Assembly (NCBI GenBank): GCA_002500745.1
Contig: DLST01000020.1
Span: 62,001-126,000 of the forward strand
From: Sphingobacterium sp. UBA7855
GTDB taxonomy: Bacteria > Bacteroidota > Bacteroidia > Sphingobacteriales > Sphingobacteriaceae
Direction of reading: 5' to 3'
Length of the DNA: 64,000 nt
A model generated the notes under the pieces. That model was not told the DNA's origin, made no database searches, and saw nothing but the letters and a program-made list of their open reading frames with translations. The translations under genes were made by a program, and so were the position numbers. Of this stretch, positions 1 through 7,653 are shown one piece after another. Numbering within the stretch: position 1 is the first letter of the stretch; each line of letters starts with the position of its first letter.

Positions 1-411
1 GTCATTTTCATTGCGATACCTAGCGGCGCAGGCCATACCCAAAATCGCAGAAATAGATGTTGAGGAATGTCCAGTCCCAAAAGCGTCAAATTCGCTTTCT
101 TCTCTCGATTGAAAACCGCTGATCCCTCCCTCCATTCTATTGGTATGGAAAATGCCTCTTCTTCCCGTGATCAGCTTATGTGGGTAGGCCTGATGCCCTA
201 CGTCCCAAACAATTTTATCCGTCGGCGTATTAAATACATAATGCAGCGCCACGGTAAGCTCTACAACGCCAAGGCTTGAACTAAAATGACCTCCATTTAA
301 TGAAATATGGTCGATGAGGAAAGACCGTAGATCTTCACAGAAGTCAGTTAATGAAGTCGTGGGTAGATTTCGTAAGTCCTGGGGTATATTGATATTATAG
401 TTTAATGCCAT
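1..411 (-). CDS. dxs: 1-deoxy-D-xylulose-5-phosphate synthase, N-terminal part (runs off window)
   Basis: The 137 visible residues read as the start of DXS, which condenses pyruvate and glyceraldehyde 3-phosphate with thiamine diphosphate to give DXP, precursor of MEP-pathway isoprenoids and also of thiamine and pyridoxal phosphate. Seen directly: [18 protein letters not shown], then [20 protein letters not shown], then [17 protein letters not shown], all in the order and spacing of the DXS/transketolase N domain. The ATG at 411-409 gives the usual short leader ([16 protein letters not shown]). The 3' end lies outside the window. It is divergent from a MocR-type regulator with only 75 bp between the starts. 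Whether this is the only dxs copy cannot be told here. Confidence 0.93.
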   Translation of the reverse strand, partial: MALNYNINIPQDLRNLPTTSLTDFCEDLRSFLIDHISLNGGHFSSSLGVVELTVALHYVFNTPTDKIVWDVGHQAYPHKLITGRRGIFHTNRMEGGISGFQSREESEFDAFGTGHSSTSISAILGMACAARYRNEND

Positions 412-450
412 TTTGTTAGTTTTCTCAAAATTAAAAGTATTAAAGTTGTA

Positions 451-488
451 ATACAGATACAGTTTCAATAAAAACTACCAATACAGAT
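451..488. promoter_or_regulatory. Direct ATACAGAT repeats between dxs and the MocR gene
   Basis: ATACAGAT occurs at 451-458 and again at 481-488, exactly 30 bp apart, about three helical turns; a further overlapping ATACAG lies at 457-462. MocR regulators are known to bind spaced direct repeats on one face of the helix in divergent promoters. The second copy overlaps the regulator's ATG at 487. A related element (GTATCTGTACTGTAT, 1893-1907) overlaps the regulator's stop codon on the other strand. Operator function is inferred. Confidence 0.45.
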
Positions 489-1893
489 GAAGTCGTATAA
501 ATTCGAGGTATTCACTACCATTATAGAAAAAAACATCAAGGAAGGGCTTTTCAAGCCGGACCATAAATTGCCTTCCGTGCGAGAGATTAAAGAACAATAT
601 CATATTAGTATCAGTACTGTACAGGATGGTTACGAACATCTTATCATAAGCGGTTTAGTAGAAAGTATACCAAAATCGGGATATTATGTCAGTAACAGAC
701 CAGAAACAAAACACGAGTCTGTAAAAACCAGACACCTTCCTGTGGTTAGAGACGCTATCTTTAAAAATAATCTTGCGCTCACGACTTCGCTGCGAATGGG
801 AAGGAAAATATCTGAGTTCAACGTGGCGGCTCCCGGTGATTTATTGATTCCTCAAAAATCGTTGCTTCGTACGATGCAGCAGGTGATTCGGGATCAGGGA
901 GCTGGGATACTACGCTATTATCCCTCGAATGGCTCGCCTGCGCTAAAAGAGGCTATCATTGAGCGTGCTGCCGGTTACCAAACAATCTTTAATCCTCACG
1001 AACTGATCATTACTGATGGCGCGTTGCAGGCATTGTATATCGCTCTGGCTTCTACTTGTGATACAGGGGACGTAATCGCGGTAGAAAGCCCTTGTGTGTT
1101 TTCGGTATTGGAAGTTATCAGGGTTCTAAAACTGAGGGTAATCGAAATTCCTGTTGACCGAAAAAATGGTTTTGACACAGATCTGTTTAAAAAGGCTTGC
1201 GAAAAAAATACTGTTAAAGCGGTCATCGTCACACCCAACTTCCATAATCCTACTGGAGTATTACTGAGTGATGAACAAAAATTAATGCTGCTGACAATTG
1301 CCAGGTTCCACAATGTGGCAGTTATCGAGAACGATATATATGGTGACCTGCATTTTCAGGGACATAGACCCACCACAATTAAAAGCTTTGATGATAGTGG
1401 ATTGGTTTTAACTTATGCATCATACGCAAAAACACTTGCTCCGGGAATAAGGCTTGGATGGCTAAGCGCTGGAAAATTTGTTGAGCGCGCCGAGCAGGTA
1501 AAATTTACTTTGGGAAGTACAGTATCTCCATTGTATCAAGAAACGGTCAGTCGATTGCTTAGTGGTAGTAGCTATGACCGGCATGTTAGGGCTTTCAGAA
1601 TGCAATTGGCCAAGAATGCACATTTAGCAATCAATCTGATTTCCAAATATTTTCCCGAAAACACATATATCGCAACACCTACGGGTGGGTATAATCTATG
1701 GGTAAAAATGCCGGAGGAAATCGATATGAGTTACTTTTATGATCAATGTGAAAAAATTGGAGTGAGATTTACACCAGGATACACCTTTTCTTTTTCGGAT
1801 ACTTTTAACAAGTATTTCAGGGTAGTTATTGCTGACACTTTCTCTCCAAAACGGATTGAAGCAATTAGGATTGTTGGACAGCTGTTATTATAG
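487..1893 (+). CDS. MocR/PdxR-type transcriptional regulator (GntR HTH fused to aminotransferase fold I)
   Basis: 468 residues with the standard MocR layout. A GntR winged helix occupies about 1-70 (KLPSVREIKEQYHISISTVQDGYEHL), followed by a class I aminotransferase-like domain from about 100 to the end. The PLP-binding lysine is visible in SYAKTLAPGIRLGW near residue 315, and the PNFHNPTG motif is present, so cofactor binding should be intact. Family knowledge: members such as PdxR sense PLP and regulate vitamin B6 genes, others regulate taurine or GABA use. It is divergent from dxs, whose product DXP feeds DXP-dependent PLP synthesis, so a link to B6 or DXP supply is plausible but inferred. 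The ATG is preceded by ATACAGAT repeats suggesting autoregulation. Confidence 0.9.
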   Translation: MKSYKFEVFTTIIEKNIKEGLFKPDHKLPSVREIKEQYHISISTVQDGYEHLIISGLVESIPKSGYYVSNRPETKHESVKTRHLPVVRDAIFKNNLALTTSLRMGRKISEFNVAAPGDLLIPQKSLLRTMQQVIRDQGAGILRYYPSNGSPALKEAIIERAAGYQTIFNPHELIITDGALQALYIALASTCDTGDVIAVESPCVFSVLEVIRVLKLRVIEIPVDRKNGFDTDLFKKACEKNTVKAVIVTPNFHNPTGVLLSDEQKLMLLTIARFHNVAVIENDIYGDLHFQGHRPTTIKSFDDSGLVLTYASYAKTLAPGIRLGWLSAGKFVERAEQVKFTLGSTVSPLYQETVSRLLSGSSYDRHVRAFRMQLAKNAHLAINLISKYFPENTYIATPTGGYNLWVKMPEEIDMSYFYDQCEKIGVRFTPGYTFSFSDTFNKYFRVVIADTFSPKRIEAIRIVGQLLL

Positions 1894-1916
1894 TATCTGT
1901 ACTGTATATTTTTTAG

Positions 1917-2039
1917 CCCTCTAGCACTAATGAATTACCACTCGGTACGTCTTATGCGGTTTGGGCAGGCATTGGAGTTATAGAGACAGGCATACTTTGG
2001 TGGGAGGAACGCCCACTGACAAAAAAGAAAGGCCGCTGA
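1917..2039 (+). pseudogene. C-terminal remnant of a small multidrug resistance (SMR/EmrE-like) transporter
   Basis: A 40-codon open stretch without start codon, bounded upstream by TAG, contains LPLGTSYAVWAGIGVIETGI. That matches the TM3 signature of SMR transporters (P-x-G-x-AYAxWxGxG). It continues to a TGA after a basic tail. Intact SMR proteins are 105-120 residues, so roughly two thirds is missing. The end of the MocR gene lies only 23 bp upstream, so the deletion probably joined the regulator to this tail. Assignment rests on one short motif. Confidence 0.5.
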
Positions 2040-2137
2040 TAGACTTATAGCTACAGCGACTTCCCTTTCTGCGATTCTTCAAAAAGTCTCTGAATTGATC
2101 AACAGATCGTCCATGTCAACGATTACTGCCGCTATCA

Positions 2138-2674
2138 TCAGCAGTTTTTTCCTTCCTTGTGCCCGTTAATGTGGATCAGACAGACCGATGGCAGAGCGAT
2201 TTCGTCGTGTTCCCATGGACCATCCTCTTTTTGAAACCCCTTGCTTTCAAAGAATTCGATCATGGGATTTCCAACATATTCATTGATCCAGATAGCATCT
2301 ACATAGTTACATAATGATTGACATTTATGAAATAGTGATTCAAGAACTTCCGGATGCGTGAATTTTTTGAGCACCGAAAAATCGCCGATCCGTATCGCAC
2401 GCATGTCTTTAAGTGATTGTGGCACATTGCCTCTGGAAGTAACTTTTGCGTAACCCACTGCTTTCTCATCGACATATACGATTAGCCACTGGTTGGACAT
2501 ACTGTTCATTTCACTGATAAAGTACTTTCTGTCGTAATATTTCTCCATGTAAAGCTTTACAGACATCTGATCGACCATGGAACTGAATTTTTCCGAGGCC
2601 AGTTCATGTATTAAGTCCAGTAGCATATCTACGGTTTCGTCTGTTGCAAGTGCAAATTTGGTAAGTATATCCAT
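2138..2674 (-). CDS. GNAT-like acetyltransferase
   Basis: A 178-residue product starting MDILTKFAL. The frame stays open 15 codons further up to an ATG at 2719, but an AGGA-like site sits just before the 2674 ATG and the upstream part looks unlike a protein N terminus. The pattern is a GNAT fold: an N-terminal helical part, central strands (QWLIVYVDEKAVGYAKV), a helix after IGDFSVLKKF, and a C-terminal NPMIEFFESKGFQKEDG like the GNAT motif B segment. The acetyl-CoA pyrophosphate loop (R/Q-x-x-G-x-G/A) is not clearly conserved, so activity and substrate are uncertain. Confidence 0.65.
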   Translation of the reverse strand: MDILTKFALATDETVDMLLDLIHELASEKFSSMVDQMSVKLYMEKYYDRKYFISEMNSMSNQWLIVYVDEKAVGYAKVTSRGNVPQSLKDMRAIRIGDFSVLKKFTHPEVLESLFHKCQSLCNYVDAIWINEYVGNPMIEFFESKGFQKEDGPWEHDEIALPSVCLIHINGHKEGKNC

Positions 2675-2802
2675 TGTATTCCTAAAATTTTTAAACAAAT
2701 CTAGGGAAGTTTGGATCATTTGACACGGTACAACTTCCGTAAATACAGGCAGTACAGATCAATCCATGACGCCGATCCTTAAAGCAATGTTTGAATAACT
2801 TC

Positions 2803-2828
2803 CTACTCAGCTACTCAGCTACTCAGCT
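2803..2828. repeat. Short tandem repeat, CTACTCAG x 3.25
   Basis: Three perfect head-to-tail copies of the 8-mer CTACTCAG start at 2803, 2811 and 2819, plus CT, in the intergenic space between the divergent GNAT-like gene and the gene at 2950. This is a microsatellite that could vary in copy number. The spacer 2675-2949 otherwise shows nothing I can name. Confidence 0.8.
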
Positions 2829-2949
2829 GTACCAGCATTGTACTAATATACTTTCGAATAATCTTGAGTTTCTTAATGCATATCTTTATCTTTATTCAAT
2901 GTTTAAAAAGCGGGAAGGCTTCAGGAAGTTTAGATTTTTTATATAAACA

Positions 2950-3534
2950 ATGAAAGAAAAGGTAATTACGGTTTCAAGTTATGGTATAGCATTATTTTCC
3001 GAGAATGCTGTTAGCACATTTTTAAAGGAAAATAAAATTAGGAGCAAAAAGCTCTTAAAAATTTTTCAAGAAAATCAATCTTTATATCTCGATTCACTAG
3101 CCAAAGGAGTTTGGATTCCAATTCTACCTGTTGATTCAATCAAATACCAAATTAAGACTTCAAACCTTGGCGAAGTTTTTGGGGATGAATGGGAAAAGAC
3201 TTTAGAAGAAGATGGTTTCAACCTAAATGTATATGATAGCTTTTGGATTGCCAGTATAGGTCTTCTCTCCGATCTTGCTAAGGAGAGTTTCGAAGCGGAA
3301 AGCATTTCCTATGAAACTTTGGATGGCAACAAGCTTTATCAGGGTTTCAAGTTTGGGTACCCTTCCGGAAAATACACTGTTAAGATCGAGGGCTATAGAC
3401 GCAACATTGAAAAGGCATTTCCTGAGCCGAATTTTGGCTATTTATTTAGCTTAGATAAGGTCGATGTATTTTGTGGATATAAAGATCCCAGGGAGGATGA
3501 TAACTATTTTTTTAACGTTGCGCAGATTAAATAA
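2950..3534 (+). CDS. Protein of unknown function (194 aa)
   Basis: I do not recognise this protein. It has no signal peptide or transmembrane segment and starts MKEKVITVSSYGIALFSENA after an A/T-rich leader. It is acidic to neutral, rich in aromatic residues and Lys, with a mixed alpha/beta look, and its C-terminal half is strand-rich (YPSGKYTVKIEGYRRNIE). It stands alone: the flanking genes point the other way. The cytoplasmic single-gene layout and lower G+C than the neighbours would fit an immunity-type protein, but nothing in the sequence shows that. Confidence 0.7.
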   Translation: MKEKVITVSSYGIALFSENAVSTFLKENKIRSKKLLKIFQENQSLYLDSLAKGVWIPILPVDSIKYQIKTSNLGEVFGDEWEKTLEEDGFNLNVYDSFWIASIGLLSDLAKESFEAESISYETLDGNKLYQGFKFGYPSGKYTVKIEGYRRNIEKAFPEPNFGYLFSLDKVDVFCGYKDPREDDNYFFNVAQIK

Positions 3535-3591
3535 ACTCCTTTATTAATGATTAATCGTATTGCTTAGAATCGCAGGAAAAAATGTGATTTA

Positions 3592-4128
3592 TCAAAGACT
3601 GTTTTCAACTTCAAATTGCTTCTTCATACGATTCCTTTTATCATCCGCTTCGTAAACGAATTGATATAAACGCTGTTTATCCAAAGCGAGTTTGTATCTT
3701 TCATCAATGGCAATGCTAAATTTATTTTCGTTTTTTTCCTGCTCTATTTTTTTTTGCTGCTCAACTTCTTTTTTCGAGAAGAGATATAGATTTCTAAGCG
3801 CCGTATAGTAATGTATCTCAGCCTGCTGGAACTCTTTACCTTTTTTTATACCCTCAACATTTACATTTTTCAAATCTTTAAGAATAACGTTGAAGGCTGT
3901 TTCCTGTTGATCGATTATTAATAAGGCGCTGTCATACTCACGTTTGATCAAATAATTCAGTTTAGCAGATTCCATACCTTTTTCGCCAATCAACATAGAA
4001 GTTATCTGATCCTCCTTGTCGTCCATAGTTTTTTTCAATTGAATGGCCTGTTTATTCTTCGTACATCCACAAAGCAATACAAACGATAGAACTGCAAACG
4101 AAACTATGCTGATTTTTTTTAAAGCCAT
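3592..4128 (-). CDS. Hypothetical lipoprotein with charged helical body
   Basis: 178 residues with a lipoprotein signal peptide (hydrophobic run, then VLLCGC; Cys-22 would be lipidated), so it is probably anchored in the periplasm-facing or outer membrane. The mature part is almost all charged helix, with a Lys/Glu-rich probable coiled coil near 120-150 (KKEVEQQKKIEQEKNENK). No known domain recognised. It may be the last gene of a run going from 7442 down to here, with a gap of 86 bp to the GNAT upstream. Confidence 0.75.
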   Translation of the reverse strand: MALKKISIVSFAVLSFVLLCGCTKNKQAIQLKKTMDDKEDQITSMLIGEKGMESAKLNYLIKREYDSALLIIDQQETAFNVILKDLKNVNVEGIKKGKEFQQAEIHYYTALRNLYLFSKKEVEQQKKIEQEKNENKFSIAIDERYKLALDKQRLYQFVYEADDKRNRMKKQFEVENSL

Positions 4129-4214
4129 ACAAACGAAAATGGTTTTTAAAGATACTTACAAATTGTTTTCTAACAATTACCATACCTAAGCGCTTAGTTG
4201 ATTACTTATATAGC

Positions 4215-4715
4215 CTAAAGTTTCCTAATTTCTTCATTACGAAGCATCCAAATTGAACAAGCATGATGTCCAGAATTCCCTAATGGCTTTTGAAGTAATC
4301 TGAAGCCCATGTTTTGATACATTTTTATCGCATTTGAAAACTCCGGAAAGCTCTCAAGATAGATTTTATCGTAGCCTAGACGCTTTGCGCTTTCGATACT
4401 TTTATTCATTAATGCTTTACCAAGCCCAATCCCCCTGAACGCTGGATTGAGGTAAAACTTAACGAGCTCTGCGCAGTACGGCGGCAATCCAGCAGTGGGA
4501 TAAATCCCGCAACAGCCCGCTACTATGCCATCTACCTCAGCTACCCAGAGCACAGCGCTTTCTTTGCTAAAAAGTGCATATAAATCTGAAGTGGTAGGAT
4601 CGGAATAAACAGTCCCTTCTTTTGGTGCGTTGTGCTCTTCAAAAACAGCTTTGATGAGATTTGAAAGCGCATCGTTGTCCGATTTTTTTATTTTCCTGAT
4701 GATTGTATTCTCCAT
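4215..4715 (-). CDS. GNAT family N-acetyltransferase
   Basis: 166 residues, the standard GNAT length. The acetyl-CoA pyrophosphate loop is clear as FRGIGLGKALM near 100-110, preceded by strand beta4 (AELVKFYLNP) and followed by LGYDKIYLESFPEFSNAIKMYQNMGF, the motif B strand/helix with the conserved YxxxGF. Family knowledge says it transfers acetyl to an amine; the substrate cannot be told. It lies 34 bp downstream of the TPR gene on the same strand. Confidence 0.87.
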   Translation of the reverse strand: MENTIIRKIKKSDNDALSNLIKAVFEEHNAPKEGTVYSDPTTSDLYALFSKESAVLWVAEVDGIVAGCCGIYPTAGLPPYCAELVKFYLNPAFRGIGLGKALMNKSIESAKRLGYDKIYLESFPEFSNAIKMYQNMGFRLLQKPLGNSGHHACSIWMLRNEEIRKL

Positions 4716-4749
4716 ACGCCGATAGTAAATTTATAAAATTGAAATTTTG

Positions 4750-6432
4750 CTATTGTCCGAAAAACTTTCTAAAAAAACCGGGCTCTTTGGCGTTTGCCCG
4801 TGCGATTTTTAAGTTATCTTCTGCGATACGATTATAGCAAAGTCCAAGTGAAATTTCAAGATTTTTCACTGCCTCTGTATAATGTCCCATATCAATCAGC
4901 GAAGTACCGATATGTTCATATAGTTCTGCCGCGATGTCATCCGTAATTTCTTGCTGTTCCGGCAGCATCGAGATTGCCCGTGTACCGTAATGCACAGTTT
5001 TTTCATTTTCTGTCAGGTGGTATGCACTGTGTACGGCCCAATAAAAACACCAAAAATCTGTGTTGCCATGCCCAATGCTCTGTTCAAAACTTTCAAGAGC
5101 TGACTCACTATCTTTCATATGCACCTCTAAAACATATCCCCGGTTGTACAATGCGACCTGAACAGATCTTGCCATTCCTTTTTCTAGCCCGAAATGTACT
5201 GCTTGATTGTAACATTCCAAAGCCTTTACCCATTGTTTATCCCTTAAAAACGTTTCTCCTCTGCTTATCATCAAACTCGGATTGTCAGGCATATTTTCCA
5301 GTAAGGAGTCAGCCTGTTTGGAATCCACCGAATTATCAACATCTAAGCCAAGCATTGACGCGGCTTTGGATTTCGATATGTAAAAATTCGTCACACAGCG
5401 TACAATTTCCTCGTCTTGAAGAATCTGATCACCTGGATTTACCGATTGATAGTATTCAACACCTTGGTCGGCCCAGTACAGCATTTCTTTATATTGACCC
5501 ATATCTGAGTGGCTGAGACATATTCCATCAATAGTGCTAATTAAGGTGATAAAGTCCATTTCTTCAACATATTCTTGCAAAAGCTCTTCACCATCCATAA
5601 TGGCATTTTTGGGCATACCAGCGCACATATAAATGTACATTCTATTGAGAAGAATCACCATAAATTTACTTTGTGTTATGCCCTCGTTGACAATGGTGAC
5701 AGCATCTTGATATGCCTCTTTGAAATTGAACTCCCGCGCAAGATTATTACAGCACATGGCGAAGGTATGCGGGGCGTAATTAAGACTGTTTGTCTGCTCG
5801 GTCAAAACTACGTCTCTAAAAAGTTGATAGGCTTGGGTGTAGAACTCTATTTTTAGTTCGGTGAGCCGTGGGTGCTCGACTTCCGACATTCCCGCATATT
5901 GCTTGAGAACATAATCGATTTCAACCCCAGCATTGTATAATTCCATAGCCGATTGCGAATCCACAGAAGGACGAAGTTGTGAAAAATCTGGATAGTCACT
6001 GTGTCTATTGATTATTCGGAAGATGCGGATCTCTAATACCGGAGACGACCGTAATTGACAGGATCTTTGGTAATATTGCAAAGCACCGTCCCAGTCTTCA
6101 AGCCAGTACAACGCAGAACCAGCATTCCGGCAACAGTGGTAATGGTGAGGATCAATTTTAAGCCCACCATTAGCCCAGTCCAAGCATTTTTCTAAAGCTT
6201 TTTCTCTGTTGGATTCAAATATTTCATTATAGTCGAGTGCTATAAGACCCAATATGGCACATAAATTAGGGTCAACGCTTGCCTCATTTAGGTTATCGAT
6301 ATGGTAAAATAATTCATGAAGTTCATCCAAATCATGAGGAAGAGCATATCCGTCCAGCCAAAATTTCGCTGCCAGAGCATAATTGCCTTCGGCAAGTGCT
6401 TTTAATGCGTGCTGATGAAGTGTATCTTTCAT
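4750..6432 (-). CDS. Large tetratricopeptide-repeat protein
   Basis: 560 residues without signal peptide, so probably cytoplasmic. TPR-like helical hairpins run through most of it: ALKALAEGNYALAAKFWLDGY near the N terminus, NAGSALYWLEDWDGALQYYQRS around 105-125, GETFLRDKQWVKALECYNQAV around 390-410, and IGTSLIDMGHYTEAVKNLEI near 515-535. TPR proteins act as scaffolds; no enzymatic domain is visible. It lies 55 bp downstream of two small membrane-protein genes on the same strand, a pattern suggesting a shared transcript, but the partner and role are unknown. Confidence 0.82.
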   Translation of the reverse strand: MKDTLHQHALKALAEGNYALAAKFWLDGYALPHDLDELHELFYHIDNLNEASVDPNLCAILGLIALDYNEIFESNREKALEKCLDWANGGLKIDPHHYHCCRNAGSALYWLEDWDGALQYYQRSCQLRSSPVLEIRIFRIINRHSDYPDFSQLRPSVDSQSAMELYNAGVEIDYVLKQYAGMSEVEHPRLTELKIEFYTQAYQLFRDVVLTEQTNSLNYAPHTFAMCCNNLAREFNFKEAYQDAVTIVNEGITQSKFMVILLNRMYIYMCAGMPKNAIMDGEELLQEYVEEMDFITLISTIDGICLSHSDMGQYKEMLYWADQGVEYYQSVNPGDQILQDEEIVRCVTNFYISKSKAASMLGLDVDNSVDSKQADSLLENMPDNPSLMISRGETFLRDKQWVKALECYNQAVHFGLEKGMARSVQVALYNRGYVLEVHMKDSESALESFEQSIGHGNTDFWCFYWAVHSAYHLTENEKTVHYGTRAISMLPEQQEITDDIAAELYEHIGTSLIDMGHYTEAVKNLEISLGLCYNRIAEDNLKIARANAKEPGFFRKFFGQ

Positions 6433-6487
6433 TATTTTGTCTAATTGTTGTTAAATTCATAGAAACTGACCACCGTATGATTCGATC

Positions 6488-6997
6488 TCAACCTACGGGC
6501 AACTGTCGCATTTCATAGAGCTTTGCTAAAATAGCAATCTCGTATGCTGATTCATTTGCGGATTTTTTTCTTCCCTCCTTAAAGTCTTCACTGATCCTGT
6601 AACTTTTTACCAGATGGTTGTTTTTTGCCCCAATGGCATAGTGCCAGTAGCTTCCGGTGGCGCTGGTGAAAATGACCATTTCTTCAAACGCCATAATCTT
6701 TTTTGTAGGAAATAACGGCTTTTTCCTATATACAATTCGGTCTTCTTGGTCAAAAATGTAGCAGATTTCGGCGCGTATGAAAATATCATAAAAGCTGTGT
6801 AGAATGAGATATGGACCGAGCACAACAAGCAGAAGGGCCATTCCCCGGTTGATATCATGAAAAAAGATAATGGATAGTAAAACCAGTGATAAAACAACAA
6901 CAAGTGTCCAAACGGATAGTTTAACGCTTTGGCGATTGGGCGTAAAACTAAATAATTTACCACTGTCAACGATTTTATACATGCTAATTTCTGACAT
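6488..6997 (-). CDS. Small membrane protein, PH-like/YcxB-like architecture
   Basis: 169 residues. Two close hydrophobic segments at about 28-46 (LSVWTLVVVLSLVLLSII) and 52-72 (MALLLVVLGPYLILHSF) form a hairpin, followed by a soluble strand-rich domain (CYIFDQEDRIVYRKKPL, then KIMAFEEMVIF) and a C-terminal helix. This resembles two-TM proteins with bacterial PH-like domains, such as YcxB-type, but no diagnostic motif is seen. Its start overlaps the end of the 6984-7442 gene by 14 bp, so translation is probably coupled. An overlapping 120-codon frame on the same strand is a shadow. Confidence 0.7.
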   Translation of the reverse strand: MSEISMYKIVDSGKLFSFTPNRQSVKLSVWTLVVVLSLVLLSIIFFHDINRGMALLLVVLGPYLILHSFYDIFIRAEICYIFDQEDRIVYRKKPLFPTKKIMAFEEMVIFTSATGSYWHYAIGAKNNHLVKSYRISEDFKEGRKKSANESAYEIAILAKLYEMRQLPVG

Positions 6998-7442
6998 AAG
7001 GACGTGTTATTTCTTCAATATCATTTAAAATATCCTGCATACCACGTTTTGACAGTCCCTGTGCAACAATGGCGAATTTCTCTTCACCTTTTGAAAAATA
7101 GCATACATTGAGTGATGTGTTGACGGGTATAAAAATGTAGATCAACCTACTCATCTGATAATGGGCAATATCTGAAAAGGGAATGCATGTCTCTGCTTTT
7201 AAACCTCTTTTGATATACAAAGCTTTCGCATCTAAGTCAATCACCATGCGCTCTGTATAAATGGATAAAAAACATAGTGCCGCGAAGATTCCAAAAATCC
7301 ACATCATTGCTCCATTATTAGATGTGTATCCGAACCAGGCCAAAACTGTTAGACCAGCGACAATCAATATACCGAATCCATACTGCCGTTTAAGTATATA
7401 ACGGTTACCCTCTTTCTTAAAATTTTTAATTGTATTTTCCAT
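6984..7442 (-). CDS. Small membrane protein, probable paralogue of its downstream neighbour
   Basis: About 152 residues from the ATG at 7442 (MENTIKNFKK); the frame extends to a TTG at 7451 but the ATG is preferred. Two hydrophobic segments near 24-43 and 47-65 are followed by MVIDLDAKALYIKRGLKAE and a strand-rich domain. The order of TM hairpin, strand pair ending in a basic turn, then IPFSDI/AFEEM parallels the downstream protein, suggesting an old duplication. No function known. The start region faces the divergent TPR-LytS kinase gene. Confidence 0.68.
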   Translation of the reverse strand: MENTIKNFKKEGNRYILKRQYGFGILIVAGLTVLAWFGYTSNNGAMMWIFGIFAALCFLSIYTERMVIDLDAKALYIKRGLKAETCIPFSDIAHYQMSRLIYIFIPVNTSLNVCYFSKGEEKFAIVAQGLSKRGMQDILNDIEEITRPYVRN

Positions 7443-7622
7443 GTTAATCAAGTTTTACGCCGATTACGTTTATTTCGCTGATGTGTTTTTGTCAATTAAG
7501 TAGATCAATATTACTACTTTAAAGCGATCGATTCCAAGGGGTAATTTGTATCTGGACGCTTTTACTTGTTGTTTGGTGGATTTGAGCCCCTATACGAAAA
7601 ACTAATCCAATGATTTAATAGC

Positions 7623-7630
7623 TATATTTG
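7623..7630 (+). promoter_or_regulatory. -7 promoter element ahead of the LytS-type kinase gene
   Basis: TATATTTG is an exact match to the Bacteroidota -7 consensus TAnnTTTG, 23 bp before the ATG at 7654. A convincing -33 element at the right spacing is not obvious. It supports the ATG at 7654 over a TTG at 7642, which would lie almost at the transcription start. Confidence 0.5.
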
Positions 7631-7653
7631 CAAAAAGAATATTGCAGCATTTT

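Noticed and set aside
67..279. 70-codon plus-strand ORF at the window start
   Set aside because: Antisense shadow of dxs, whose reading on the minus strand matches DXS motifs throughout.
2803..2828. CRISPR-like repeats
   Set aside because: Three direct 8-bp copies with no spacers; a microsatellite only.
6607..6969. 120-codon minus-strand ORF overlapping the small membrane protein gene
   Set aside because: Second frame within 6488-6997; the 169-aa frame has a better start, TM hairpin and coupling with its neighbour.
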